The notes under the pieces are model-generated. The model searched no databases. It saw only the letters and a program-made list of their open reading frames with translations, and was not told where the DNA came from. 64,000 bases of DNA from an uncultured Lachnospiraceae bacterium (GTDB lineage Bacteria > Bacillota > Clostridia > Lachnospirales > Lachnospiraceae), in the NCBI GenBank assembly GCA_910579225.1, contig CAJTTI010000011.1:47770-111769 (forward strand), written 5' to 3'. A program made the position numbers and the translations under genes. Every line of letters begins with the position of its first letter. The stretch's first letter is position 1. Below, one piece after another: positions 54,915-63,751 of this stretch.

Positions 54915-57073
54915 AAGCGTTTCCTCCTTCCAATCGATGAGTTCTCCCACTCTTCCTCAGAAATAGGATCATTTGAGAACATTTCAAAATACTCAGCCTC
55001 CATCTGTTCTGCCGACATGCCATAGGATGATTGACTTTGGGCTTTAAGCTCAGTAGCATCCCGCAAGACCGGAGGCGGAGGCAATGTTCGTCCCTGTATC
55101 CACCCTGTGCTTTTTCCGGCAGACTGGAACGATGTATAAATCTGATACCGCGGCAGACTCATAAAATCTTCGATGGATAATTCCGGCGCCATGCCAGCAG
55201 CAATTCTGGCATCCACAGAATTAAGTCCGAAAAATATCTTGTTACGGGTATTGGCGTTGATACCTGATCGGATATCCGGTGGAAGCTGATCAAAATACTG
55301 GTGCGCTAATGTCAGTCCAAGTCCCAAGCCTCTTGCCTGTGCTAAAGCATCTGATAAATCAGTAGGCAGGCTGAGATAATCCTGAAGCTCGTCAATATAC
55401 ATCTCTACCGGAAATCTGCGTTCCGGCGGTAATTTGGCACGGGACAAAGCCAGCGTCCAGGTCAGACCAACGATCAAACTGCCAAGAAGCCGGGCACTTT
55501 CCGAACCGATCAATCCTTTATTGAGAGGAACCAATACGATCCGACGTTTGCAGAATAAATCCGTAAGATCAAATTTTGGTTTTGCCTGCCCCAAAACATT
55601 ACGAAGCCCCGGTCGAAGCAGAAACTGGCGCAGCTTATTTAATACAGGTTCAATTTGCTGACGACGCTGCAATTCGCTGAGTGCCTCAAACTGTTCCCAG
55701 AAGGGTCTCAGAGCCATCTTGTCTTTTATCTTTTTGGTGATATTCCGGCGAAAATTCTCATCTGTCAGCAAGGCCGGAAGCCATAAGAGCGTTGCACCTT
55801 CAACATCCACCAAGGTCAACAGTGCAGCACTGAGAATATCCTGAATTCTCACTCCCCAGCTGTCACGCCAGATCTCTTTGAGTACGCCAAGAACAGCATC
55901 CGCAATCAGTGTTGAACTCTCATAATTTTTGAATGCTAATGGATTGAATCCAACCGGACAGGCATCACCGGGATCAATGACAATCACGTCGCCTGCACGT
56001 TGTTCAGGAATCCGTGAAAGAATATCATTTATCAGGTCAGCCTTCGGGTCAATGACCAGAACGCTGCGCCCAGCCTTAATGTCCGCCAGAATCAAATGCA
56101 ACATGGCTGTTGATTTTCCTGAACCAGTCGGGCCAATCAGGTGAGTATGTTCCAGAGAATCTTTTATGGGGATACTGAGTTTTCTGGGGACAGATGCGTC
56201 CATACTCACCGCAAACCCACGATCATTATTTAGATTGATCGGAGCTTTGTACCATGCTGGCGGCAGAAGGAGCTTAGGGTGAAGTCCGGGTGTACCCGGA
56301 AGCTCATCCTCTCCTGCCGGAAGTAAGAGAAAACTTGTCAGTTCCTTTACAGATAACTGTAATGGGAAATGCCATGGTACATATGCAAGATTTATATGAT
56401 TGGAGAAAGCTTTTTCCTCCCGGATATGTACACCGGCAGAGTCAAGAATCTTCAATGCTCCAAGCAGTCCTCGAAGACGCGCTGCAGCATGATCACCGGA
56501 GGCTCCAATGCGGACAACCGCCTGAAATACCTGTTGTTCGGCTTTTTCACGAACATTTTTACGGCTTTCCGTTGTAGCCTTACCAACGTTGCCCAGAATT
56601 ACCTGCAGCCAGGTAACATGTGGGTCTGGCAGATCGGCTGGAACAGGGGTGGGCGCATAAGCCCGCCCCAATATAACCTGTACAATTGTCTCCGTATTCG
56701 TTTTATCCTCAGTCAATGCTGCCAGTCCCGCCCGGATGACTGCTGCGGTAATATCCGTTCTTAAAGAAAGCCGGGGATGTGTTACCTTGAGCTGACGGGA
56801 AATTGTTACCGGATGACGTACCTCTAAGGAGATATCATGGAACCGAATATCACCATGGGCATGGAGAGCCTCCTCGATGCTTCTCATATATTTCCGATCA
56901 GCGCCCAAAAGATGAGTGACTTTTCCATTGTGACCGCGTGTTTCCCAGATAACAGCTCCTCTGGGAGAAAGAGCGGCGAGGTGTGAGAATGCCTCCCACA
57001 CTGCCGTCGTTTCAAACTGTCTCTGCCAGACCACCTCCCGCCAGATAATGTTTTCTATATTATGTTTTCTCAT
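54911..57073 (-). CDS. VirD4/TraD-like coupling ATPase
   Basis: 720 residues from ATG 57073 with GGAGAAAGGAGTGGGCA. Walker A is GPTGSGKSTAML, Walker B is EMYIDELQDYL, and VIDPKADLINDIL and LAHQYFDQLPPDI are shared with type IV coupling proteins and HerA/FtsK-type motors. It has no obvious N-terminal TM helices; a small membrane protein encoded 16 nt upstream may anchor it. It would deliver relaxed DNA to a conjugation channel that is not present in this window. Confidence 0.88.
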   Translation of the reverse strand: MRKHNIENIIWREVVWQRQFETTAVWEAFSHLAALSPRGAVIWETRGHNGKVTHLLGADRKYMRSIEEALHAHGDIRFHDISLEVRHPVTISRQLKVTHPRLSLRTDITAAVIRAGLAALTEDKTNTETIVQVILGRAYAPTPVPADLPDPHVTWLQVILGNVGKATTESRKNVREKAEQQVFQAVVRIGASGDHAAARLRGLLGALKILDSAGVHIREEKAFSNHINLAYVPWHFPLQLSVKELTSFLLLPAGEDELPGTPGLHPKLLLPPAWYKAPINLNNDRGFAVSMDASVPRKLSIPIKDSLEHTHLIGPTGSGKSTAMLHLILADIKAGRSVLVIDPKADLINDILSRIPEQRAGDVIVIDPGDACPVGFNPLAFKNYESSTLIADAVLGVLKEIWRDSWGVRIQDILSAALLTLVDVEGATLLWLPALLTDENFRRNITKKIKDKMALRPFWEQFEALSELQRRQQIEPVLNKLRQFLLRPGLRNVLGQAKPKFDLTDLFCKRRIVLVPLNKGLIGSESARLLGSLIVGLTWTLALSRAKLPPERRFPVEMYIDELQDYLSLPTDLSDALAQARGLGLGLTLAHQYFDQLPPDIRSGINANTRNKIFFGLNSVDARIAAGMAPELSIEDFMSLPRYQIYTSFQSAGKSTGWIQGRTLPPPPVLRDATELKAQSQSSYGMSAEQMEAEYFEMFSNDPISEEEWENSSIGRRKRL

Positions 57074-57089
57074 TGCCCACTCCTTTCTC

Positions 57090-57284
57090 CTACCATTGTC
57101 CCGCATCCCTCCAATGTCTGTATATGCGCCAACAAATAAGGACGATCAGACCAACAACAGCAAGAAGTAACAGTATTGGCCAGACTTCTTCCAGATACCG
57201 TACAGCAGTTCTGATGAGCCAGGCGCTTAGAGCAAAGATAAATGCACATTCGAGCAGCCGGTTTAAGAATCCTCTTGGTTCCAA
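57090..57284 (-). CDS. Small membrane protein, coupling-ATPase neighbour
   Basis: 64 residues from a TTG start with GGAGGAGGTATGATG upstream. Two hydrophobic segments (LECAFIFALSAWLI and VWPILLLLAVVGLIVLICW) and a basic C-terminus. Similar short proteins accompany VirD4-type genes in clostridial elements and may anchor the ATPase. A reading in another frame from the overlapping ATG is less hydrophobic and less likely. Confidence 0.6.
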   Translation of the reverse strand: MEPRGFLNRLLECAFIFALSAWLIRTAVRYLEEVWPILLLLAVVGLIVLICWRIYRHWRDAGQW

Positions 57285-57287
57285 ACA

Positions 57288-57869
57288 TCATACCTCCTCC
57301 CCCAGAGCTTTGGCGCTGTATCTGGGGACGGGATAGTCCGGGATGATAATGTCACTGTCAATCTCATTACCCCAAACATCCCAGCCAGGTTGTCGACGAC
57401 GCGCGAACAGCTCCAGATATGGACCATATGATAATCTTTCTATGATCGCAAACTGCTCCTCCGGCTTGTGACTGTGATCCTGTTGCGGTGCAAACACCCA
57501 GTTGGGCTGAGAATTGAATTTAACCGGTGCTTTGCCGCGAGTGGCAAACAAGCATGTTTCTGAAGCATTTCTGATATAATTTCCCAGCAGGAGCCGTGGT
57601 TTGATCCAGTAAATCGGACTGCGGAAAGTAAATCCCCATGCCTTGACAACGTCCAGCCCTTCCTGTAACAGCCCATTCGGTATCCAAAGGTAAAGATGAG
57701 CATTATCTTCACACAGGTCTGCTATTGGCATAGACTTGATCCGCTCCAATGACATTAGCTCATAATGGCTCTCTGCGCTGCGGTTACTGTATCTGCCCCG
57801 TTGATTGATGCTCCAGGGCGGATCAGCAAGAATTGTTCTAAATTTTTTAGCTGCAGGTACTTTGTTCAT
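57288..57869 (-). CDS. MT-A70 family adenine methyltransferase
   Basis: 193 residues from ATG 57869 with AAAGGAGATTTT. The catalytic DPPW is in RTILADPPWSIN; the AdoMet-binding region and NAHLYLWIPNGLL, RSPIYWIKPRL and KPEEQFAIIERLSYGPYLELFARR are typical. It N6-methylates adenine in DNA (or RNA), likely protecting the element from host restriction. No cognate endonuclease is adjacent, so it is an orphan. Confidence 0.93.
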   Translation of the reverse strand: MNKVPAAKKFRTILADPPWSINQRGRYSNRSAESHYELMSLERIKSMPIADLCEDNAHLYLWIPNGLLQEGLDVVKAWGFTFRSPIYWIKPRLLLGNYIRNASETCLFATRGKAPVKFNSQPNWVFAPQQDHSHKPEEQFAIIERLSYGPYLELFARRRQPGWDVWGNEIDSDIIIPDYPVPRYSAKALGEEV

Positions 57870-58051
57870 AAAATCTCCTTTCTTTTCTGGTGTGGCTTTT
57901 GACCAGATTAAAGCAAAAGTCACACCAGATAAAAAACTTAACCGGAACTACTTTACACAGCGATAAGACATGGTATAACAGATGTAAAATCATCAATATG
58001 ATGCTGTAAAAACCGCTGTTGTAATAATTTCAGGGATCGACAGATAATGGT

Positions 58052-58297
58052 TTAATTGTTATCCTTTTCACTAACGTCCATGTCTTCCCAGAAGCCGCAC
58101 TCACGACAAGCTTCATGAATCATGCTGCAGTAGGCCTCCAGACTGTCAGACTGCAAAGTAAAGCGGTCTTCTAACACGTAGGAAAGCTGGCGGTTCTCCC
58201 TTTTTAACCTGTGATAATCGCTGTAGCAGATCAGCAAAAAGATAATCAATAAGGTCAGGCATATGCTCAGTATGAGCAGGATTATGACTTGCAGCAC
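58052..58297 (-). CDS. Small membrane-anchored protein
   Basis: 81 residues from GTG 58297 with GGGAGGTGGTAATT; a GTG at 58306 is also possible. A TM helix (about 4-28) is followed by a helical charged region and an acidic tail (CGFWEDMDVSEKDNN). It starts 3 nt before the stop of the preceding gene. Not recognised. Confidence 0.55.
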   Translation of the reverse strand: MLQVIILLILSICLTLLIIFLLICYSDYHRLKRENRQLSYVLEDRFTLQSDSLEAYCSMIHEACRECGFWEDMDVSEKDNN

Positions 58298-58299
58298 AA

Positions 58300-58617
58300 T
58301 TACCACCTCCCAACTTTTTCAACCGCTTTTTGAGCATACGCTGCCAGAATCGCCTGGTAATACTGACTACCCTGCGGAGCAATCGTACTCAATCGTCCGG
58401 CCATTACAGCAAGTGCCCCCGTGTGTTCCAACGCTGTTTGTGCAAGTAAGGCGCGACAATGATCATTTCCTGCCTGCAACATAGCGTCCTGCAACATCAG
58501 ACTCCCGGAGCGGGATGAAAGCAGCAGACTGATGCTGCGCTTGGCTGGTGACGGGTCAATAATGTCATCTGCCAGGATTGCGGTAGGATCTTCGGTGTAC
58601 CTGTTTTTGTTTCTCAT
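58300..58617 (-). CDS. Mobile-element protein, ~105 residues
   Basis: ATG 58617 follows AAGGAGGAAGATTCC. A charged start, then a helical protein (SGSLMLQDAMLQAGNDHCRALLAQTALEHTGALAVMAGRL) resembling small helical proteins found beside conjugation genes. Not recognised in detail; no catalytic motif. Confidence 0.65.
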   Translation of the reverse strand: MRNKNRYTEDPTAILADDIIDPSPAKRSISLLLSSRSGSLMLQDAMLQAGNDHCRALLAQTALEHTGALAVMAGRLSTIAPQGSQYYQAILAAYAQKAVEKVGRW

Positions 58618-58830
58618 GGAATCTTCCTCCTTGTTTTTATTTAGAGGATTATTTTTCCTCTTACTTCGTAGGCCGTGATAAGACGGGATTATTAACACAT
58701 TGTGAGAAAAAATTTAAAATTTTGACAAAAACCGGGAAGATGGGTTTGGAGATTCCAATATAGACAGTGTGAGAATGGAAGATGATATATCCATTTATAG
58801 AAGAAATCCATTTTCTTTTAGAATACAAAA

Positions 58831-58870
58831 AAGCCTCATTTCTGTACGTTTTTGTAGAAATGAGGCTTTA
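58831..58870 (-). terminator. Terminator of the Cro-like gene
   Basis: A 14-bp perfect inverted repeat (AAAGCCTCATTTCT with AGAAATGAGGCTTT) is followed by TTTT on the minus strand. The stem begins within the last codons of the gene at 58868-59068. Confidence 0.9.
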
Positions 58871-59068
58871 GTCTTTATAATGCGTTGCGATGTCTTCAAT
58901 ATTGCAGTCTAATATGTTGCAGAGGGTATTCAATGAGTTTGTACTGACGCCCTCATTCTTTCTGAGCCGATGCAAAAGTGATTTGCTCAAGTGGTGGTCA
59001 TGAGTCAGATTATACTGAGTAATCCCTTTTTTCTTCATAGTCACCCACAATTTATCGTATTTAATCAT
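58868..59068 (-). CDS. Cro/CI-type HTH regulator
   Basis: 66 residues from ATG 59068. MIKYDKLWVTMKKKGITQYNL and SKSLLHRLRKNEGVSTNSLNTLCNILDC form a Cro-like helix-turn-helix. A reading from 59128 adds 20 residues of doubtful value. It is divergent from the gene at 59183 and probably represses genes of the element. Confidence 0.9.
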   Translation of the reverse strand: MIKYDKLWVTMKKKGITQYNLTHDHHLSKSLLHRLRKNEGVSTNSLNTLCNILDCNIEDIATHYKD

Positions 59069-59087
59069 ATCTCGATGTTCCTTGTGC

Positions 59088-59116
59088 TTGTATTGGAATA
59101 ATTTTACCTCTATAAT
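59088..59116 (+). promoter_or_regulatory. Promoter in the divergent region
   Basis: TTGTAT (59088-59093), 17-nt spacer and a perfect TATAAT (59111-59116) on the plus strand precede the gene at 59183. The -35 is weak. Confidence 0.6.
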
Positions 59117-59182
59117 GAACATGTCCAAAAGGTTCTATTTTCAGACCCCAAGACAAATTTTGAGAAAGCAAAGGACAAAAAG

Positions 59183-59518
59183 ATGCTGAAGAAAATGGAA
59201 TTGTATTTACTGCTCCTTGTTGTAGCCTGTTTCATTCCCAAAAGTGCAGGCAGAATCTGCCGGAAGAACCTTCGTGAATTTGAGATTTTTCAGAGTATCA
59301 AAATAGGATCGGATAATTTTGAGAGAACAAGCTTAGAGGTGATTATCAATCTGGAGAACTATGATATTGATGAAATGTTTGACGCCGTAAAAAGTTACCA
59401 AATAAGATTGAATGGGGAGTCTGACGAATTGAACATACGATTATACAGAAATAAGGGTGATCTGTTTCTTTCAAATCCAGTCGCTGAGAAAACATTTTAT
59501 AAAGATTCAGACGAATGA
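59183..59518 (+). CDS. Hypothetical protein with N-terminal hydrophobic segment
   Basis: 111 residues, RBS AAAGGACAAAAAG. The N-terminus LYLLLLVVACFIP could be a signal or TM helix; the rest is alpha/beta with FERTSLEVIINLENYDIDEMF. Not recognised. It is divergent from the Cro-like regulator and may be its target. Confidence 0.55.
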   Translation: MLKKMELYLLLLVVACFIPKSAGRICRKNLREFEIFQSIKIGSDNFERTSLEVIINLENYDIDEMFDAVKSYQIRLNGESDELNIRLYRNKGDLFLSNPVAEKTFYKDSDE

Positions 59519-59571
59519 CAGCGGCCATTCAGGTAAAAATCATTTTCTGCTGCAGATGGACAACCTAAAGA

Positions 59572-59594
59572 GTCCTAAAACCATGTTTTAGGAC
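59572..59594 (-). terminator. Hairpin after the tyrosine recombinase
   Basis: GTCCTAAAA and TTTTAGGAC form a perfect 9-bp stem around CCATG; on the minus strand CTCTTT follows. It lies 27 nt after the recombinase stop. Confidence 0.6.
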
Positions 59595-59620
59595 GCGACC
59601 AGGCAACATACATATAGTAT

Positions 59621-60193
59621 TTATAACAGCTCCAGACCACAGTAGGCTTTATCCAGATCATCCTGTACGATTCCAAGATAACGTCGAGTTACTTCATAAT
59701 TGCTGTGATTGTATATATGCATAATTACAACTGGGGATACCCTGCCGCTCGTCCAGGCATGATATCCCCATGTTTTTCTGAGACTGTGACAGGCGATCTT
59801 TCCCATTACTCCTTCAGCCACCGCTGCCTCATGAATGATCCTCCATGCCTGTACCCGGCTGATCGGTTTGGCATCCTTCCGATTATTAGCAAAAATAAAC
59901 TCACCGCGCCTCTTGGGGAAATACTGTTTTAAGGCTTCGAGCGCCCGTTTATTCAGGGCAATGATCTTGGACTTACCGGTTTTCTTTTCCTGTAAGGCAA
60001 TATGTGCCCGAAATGCCTTTTTCTCTTCGTCGTATACATCAGACCATTTCAGCTGCAGTAAGTCGCTGATCCTGAGCGCTGTATATACGCCCATAACTAC
60101 CAGCACATAATTACGTAGTTTCCCACGTTTCTGATAATATTCTGCTATTGCACGTAATTGTGCCTTATCTCTGATTGGTTCTGTTGCTGCCAT
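59621..60193 (-). CDS. Short tyrosine recombinase/integrase
   Basis: 190 residues holding only the catalytic domain: Arg in TALRISDLLQLKW, Lys in KKTGKSK, His/Arg in CHSLRKTWGYH, and second His and nucleophile Tyr in IYNHSNYEVTRRYLGI. The usual N-terminal core-binding domain is absent. It may be an accessory recombinase or resolvase, or belong to another integration event within the serine-recombinase element. RBS AAGGGGG is 11 nt from the ATG. Confidence 0.9.
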   Translation of the reverse strand: MAATEPIRDKAQLRAIAEYYQKRGKLRNYVLVVMGVYTALRISDLLQLKWSDVYDEEKKAFRAHIALQEKKTGKSKIIALNKRALEALKQYFPKRRGEFIFANNRKDAKPISRVQAWRIIHEAAVAEGVMGKIACHSLRKTWGYHAWTSGRVSPVVIMHIYNHSNYEVTRRYLGIVQDDLDKAYCGLELL

Positions 60194-60501
60194 AACTAAA
60201 TCAAGCCCCCTTGTCTGTAATATGTTTGAGTATAACCTATTTCTGACAATGTGGGCTTGGTAACTTTATTCCTCTTTAGTTCCTAGTTTAACATCATTTT
60301 GGATGGATTTCAACATCAAAATACGCCATTTTACGTGGTTTTATACGTTTATGCAAGGGACCAGAACAAATTTCTACAGAGGTATGGTTACATAATGGCC
60401 CTTTCCTGAGAAAAACATATCCAGAATGTAACATAAGAGGAAAACTGTTACATCTTAATATGCATGGCATTGAATCATGTCTGAAAGGAGGAATATGGAG
60501 T
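60194..60501. other. 308-nt gap with TGTAAC-type repeats
   Basis: No ORF is supported. GGTTACATAA (about 60384), ATGTAACATAA (about 60425) and TGTTACAT (about 60448) are variants of one motif; the last two form an inverted repeat (TGTAAC/GTTACA). They may be operator sites for the plus-strand zinc-ribbon genes. Confidence 0.4.
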
Positions 60502-60828
60502 ATGACGTGCGAGATTCACGGTTACATTTCTACCAATAGTAGTGTTTGCCCAATTTGTAGTAATGAGTACAATGAACTTCGAAAAGCCGGCAAGCTTTCC
60601 CCCAAGATCCCTATGTGGAGCCTCGGCATCTTTCAAGATATTAAAATGCTTCGTGTGATAGCTGAACGCGAGGGGTGCCCTGAAGATCAGATCCGCAAAG
60701 CTATCGACGAGTATATCGAGGAAAAGGGGGAACTCCAGAGAAGAGGTATCGAAGTCTCAGAGAGGTGGAAGAAAGAGGAACGAGAAAGGGCGGCACGTGA
60801 GAAAGAAAATGCCTATTTCGGCGTTTAG
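60502..60828 (+). CDS. Zinc-ribbon protein A
   Basis: 108 residues from ATG 60502 with GGAGGAATATGGAGT upstream; an upstream start is possible. The N-terminal metal site is CEIHG...CPICSNEY (Cys, His, Cys, Cys). A helical, charged C-terminus follows (ERWKKEERERAAREKENA). It aligns with zinc-ribbon protein B (60973-61374) over CPxC...Y...GKLSPKIP, so the two are paralogues. Function unknown. Confidence 0.65.
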   Translation: MTCEIHGYISTNSSVCPICSNEYNELRKAGKLSPKIPMWSLGIFQDIKMLRVIAEREGCPEDQIRKAIDEYIEEKGELQRRGIEVSERWKKEERERAAREKENAYFGV

Positions 60829-60898
60829 GTCGAATCAACTTTCGCACTGACTATACTTTGCAAAATGTGGTAATGCATCGTTCTTGCCTATCCAAATC

Positions 60899-60931
60899 GT
60901 TCAGCGTAGGAGCCACCGGCTCAGCCTGTTC
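60899..60931 (+). ncRNA. Repeated hairpin motif, copy 1
   Basis: GTTCAG, then a stem GAGCC(ACC)GGCTC (60910-60922), then CTGTTC. The same arrangement occurs at 61415-61447 after the next gene, with one compensatory base-pair change. It lies between the two zinc-ribbon genes, 42 nt before the second. Confidence 0.5.
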
Positions 60932-60972
60932 GACGAATCTTACTAAGTTTTCAAAGAAAGGTGGTGTTTAAC

Positions 60973-61374
60973 TTGTCGAATGACCGTGTCACATGTATGC
61001 TTTGCGGTACGCGACATTATGACGATGAGGCTTGTCCGAGGTGTTATTCTAGGTATGCTAATGATGTCAAGCATGGTAGACTTCCGAAGGGCATCAAGCC
61101 AAGATTTTTTACCATGGGACACTATATCATGTTTGGTGTCCTGAATCAGGCAAATCGCGTATTAAATGATCCGGAATGCCATATTACTATGACGAAAGAT
61201 GCTCTGGAAGAGGTTTTGCATGTTCATAGTCAGGAAGAACTGACGCAGGAGATTGTCCAGCAACGATTTGAAGAAGAGCTCGACAAATTACGTTGTCATC
61301 AGGAGGCTATTGAGTCATACGGGCGTCCTAATAAGAAAGAGGAAGAGCAGCGCAAGAAGTTTAGCCTGTACTGA
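60973..61374 (+). CDS. Zinc-ribbon protein B
   Basis: 133 residues from TTG 60973 with AAAGGTGG upstream; a GTG start at 60961 is also open. CMLCGTRHYDDEACPRCYSRY is a CxxC...CxxC zinc ribbon. The helical C-terminal half is charged (EELDKLRCHQEAIESYG, KKEEEQRKK). It is a paralogue of protein A. A hairpin motif copy follows the gene. Function unknown. Confidence 0.65.
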   Translation: MSNDRVTCMLCGTRHYDDEACPRCYSRYANDVKHGRLPKGIKPRFFTMGHYIMFGVLNQANRVLNDPECHITMTKDALEEVLHVHSQEELTQEIVQQRFEEELDKLRCHQEAIESYGRPNKKEEEQRKKFSLY

Positions 61375-61414
61375 AGTAGGCTCTAGGAGTAATGATATTG
61401 TTCCTACTCAAACT

Positions 61415-61447
61415 GTTCAGAGCCGAAGCCACTGGCTTCGTCTGTCC
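61415..61447 (+). ncRNA. Repeated hairpin motif, copy 2
   Basis: GTTCAG, stem GAAGCC(ACT)GGCTTC (61425-61439), then CTGTCC. Relative to copy 1, a G-C pair becomes A-T and the loop changes ACC to ACT. A CCCCTGTTC/GAACGGGG hairpin follows at 61462-61482. Confidence 0.5.
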
Positions 61448-61461
61448 ACCGCATGATTAAA

Positions 61462-61482
61462 CCCCTGTTCATACGAACGGGG
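61462..61482 (+). terminator. Hairpin after the second motif copy
   Basis: CCCCTGTTC and GAACGGGG pair across ATAC with one bulged base; ATCATTT follows. Terminator-like, weak T run. Confidence 0.45.
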
Positions 61483-61596
61483 CATCATTTATGCCTTCTA
61501 TCTTAATGGTAGTGTTGAGCCTTACTATAATAGGATTTTATGACAGCAGCATCTTGTTCTGTCAAAATCAAAATAAACAAAAATGGAGGAAAACAA

Positions 61597-62922
61597 ATGA
61601 AAAAGAAAATGTTCGTAACCGTATTAGCGGCATGCCTGCTATGCAGTGCCTGCAGGCAAAACAGTACAGTGGGAGATACGAATGCGGAAGTAAACACCCA
61701 AACAGCAGAAACTCCTGAGAATACGGAAAATAATGTCGCTTCGTCCACAGAATCTACCGCGGACACTGACAAAGCCAACACCGATGAACCGATTTTAGAT
61801 GAGGATAATACTGATAATACGACATGGAATGTTCGTCCAACCTATTCACTCCAAGAGATAAACGAAGGTAAACTCGAAGGTGTTACTTTTAATTCTATCA
61901 TACTGCAAGACTCGGATTATGAATGGTACAAGAACGCTCACGATGGACAGCCTATCCCGGAAGGTACCCTCCGTAACGAGACCAACTTCGTCGGTGCCCG
62001 CATATCAGGAGAAAATCAGGGGGCTGAAAATGTTTGGGAGGGTGATAGTATCCAAGTCGAAGATGGTGAGACTTATATTATTCGTCTCTATGTTCATAAT
62101 AACAATCCTAATGGCGAAGAGGGCGCAGCGGAGAACACCCAAGTACGTTTTTATGTTCCGCAAACCGCATCAAAAGATGTTACGGTGAATGGATGGATCA
62201 GCGCTTCAAATGCCACAGAAGAAAATGGCTATGTTGACGACGTGACCTTTGCGAGTGATACAGCGTTTCATCTTGAATATCAGGAGGGATCTGCTCTCCT
62301 CGAAAATGGCAATTACGCCAGTGGCGCCGGTGTCACGCTTACCGATGCTATTATTAATCAAGGCGATCTTAGTACCGACGTTGCAGAGGAATGGGTTAAA
62401 ATCGGCTATAATGACCTTGACGGCATTATTCCCGGAGGCTATGAGTACATCAATTATGTTACGATTGAAGTCAAAGCCGTTTTTGATTATGACTACGTTA
62501 CTGAAACCAAAGTACGGCTCGTTGGTGATGAGGACAACGAATGGCAAGATACCATTGAAGCTAAGCTCGGTGATAAAGTCGAGTTCCAGATCGAGTATAA
62601 AAATACCAGCGATAAAGAGCAGACGGATGTTAGTATCCGTGATGTCCTGCCATCCAATTTGCAGTATATCAGCGGATCAGCAAAACTTTACAATGCCAAT
62701 CACTCAGAAGGTGCAACATTTTCTGAGGACTTTCTTGTTGAAAATGGTGTAAACATTGGAGGTTATACTTCCAACTCAAATGCCATTGTCCGTTTCCAGG
62801 CAGAAATAGTCGATGAGGATCTGGTATCTGGTTCAAATACATTGGTAAACTGGGGCCGTGCCGGTGTCGGTACAAAAACTATGCAGGATTATGCAAGGGT
62901 GGTAGTACATATTGAGAAGTAA
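61597..62922 (+). CDS. DUF11-type surface lipoprotein
   Basis: 441 residues from ATG 61597 with ATGGAGGAAAACAA. The lipobox LCSAC gives lipidated C19, followed by an acidic Thr/Asn/Glu linker (20-80), then the same extracellular modules as the protein at 46129-47445, about 70% identical by eye, with DUF11-type VEFQIEYKNTSDKEQTDVSIRD. Unlike the paralogue it lacks a C-terminal TM helix. Its codons are mixed, nearer to the host. It overlaps the next gene by 11 nt. Confidence 0.78.
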   Translation: MKKKMFVTVLAACLLCSACRQNSTVGDTNAEVNTQTAETPENTENNVASSTESTADTDKANTDEPILDEDNTDNTTWNVRPTYSLQEINEGKLEGVTFNSIILQDSDYEWYKNAHDGQPIPEGTLRNETNFVGARISGENQGAENVWEGDSIQVEDGETYIIRLYVHNNNPNGEEGAAENTQVRFYVPQTASKDVTVNGWISASNATEENGYVDDVTFASDTAFHLEYQEGSALLENGNYASGAGVTLTDAIINQGDLSTDVAEEWVKIGYNDLDGIIPGGYEYINYVTIEVKAVFDYDYVTETKVRLVGDEDNEWQDTIEAKLGDKVEFQIEYKNTSDKEQTDVSIRDVLPSNLQYISGSAKLYNANHSEGATFSEDFLVENGVNIGGYTSNSNAIVRFQAEIVDEDLVSGSNTLVNWGRAGVGTKTMQDYARVVVHIEK

Positions 62923-63733
62923 TAGACTTTTAAAATCTGTAATTATCGCTGCCTTGATGATAACGGCGACACCCATGTCGGTTATAGCTTCAGAAACGGA
63001 ACACCTGGACCAGACATCCGAGTCAAGCATAACTCCCTCAGCTGCCGAAAACTCCGAGTCCGGCCTTCCTGACGCCAACTTTGTAGAGGCTGATCTTATG
63101 GTACAGATTCACGGTGAGGCAATTGACTCAACACTATCTGCTGATCTGGATTGGGACTCCTATGCTACAATTGATGAGATGACATTAGAAGCGGGGAGAG
63201 TATACCAGATACTAATACCCTGTGATCGTCGCAATTCGACGACAACGGACGAAGAGGTTTGGTGGTTACTACATTCTCCGAAACTACTCGATCCAGATGC
63301 GCCGACAGACTTTGATTACTTTACAATGTCAGTCGGCTGGGCGACCAACGCGTATACTGGCCAGGTAGATATATCCGCTAGTAGTCCAATACATTTAATG
63401 TACTATAGTTCCACAGTAGATATATATGATACTGACGGTAAACACCTCGTTTCAATTCCGGCAGTCAAAGATGCATATAACACTCTTTCGACCATCTTAA
63501 ACGCAGATGTTTTACCTGATGCTGAACAATATTATATAGGCACACGAATTTGCTCTCTCGATGATGCCATGATCGCTGATCTGGAATCCCATCAGGCCCC
63601 AGGTGCGAAAAATTCAGCAGATGAGCATAATACTCAATCATCAGAAACCTCTGCTATGATACTTGTGGCAATTGTAAGCATTATTGTGGGTATCAGCGCA
63701 ATACTTGCCATAATATATATCCGAAAAAAATGA
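62912..63733 (+). CDS. Membrane-anchored exported protein, partner of the DUF11 lipoprotein
   Basis: Not recognised. 273 residues from a TTG start with AGGGTGGTAGTACATA upstream. Signal peptide (VIIAALMITATPMSVIAS), Ser/Glu-rich spacer, a beta-rich domain (about 55-210) and a C-terminal TM helix (SAMILVAIVSIIVGISAILAIIY) with a basic tail, no LPXTG. The overlap with the DUF11-type gene implies coupled translation, so the two probably form a surface complex. Confidence 0.72.
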   Translation: MRSNRLLKSVIIAALMITATPMSVIASETEHLDQTSESSITPSAAENSESGLPDANFVEADLMVQIHGEAIDSTLSADLDWDSYATIDEMTLEAGRVYQILIPCDRRNSTTTDEEVWWLLHSPKLLDPDAPTDFDYFTMSVGWATNAYTGQVDISASSPIHLMYYSSTVDIYDTDGKHLVSIPAVKDAYNTLSTILNADVLPDAEQYYIGTRICSLDDAMIADLESHQAPGAKNSADEHNTQSSETSAMILVAIVSIIVGISAILAIIYIRKK

Positions 63734-63751
63734 TTTTTATTTTTCAGTTAA

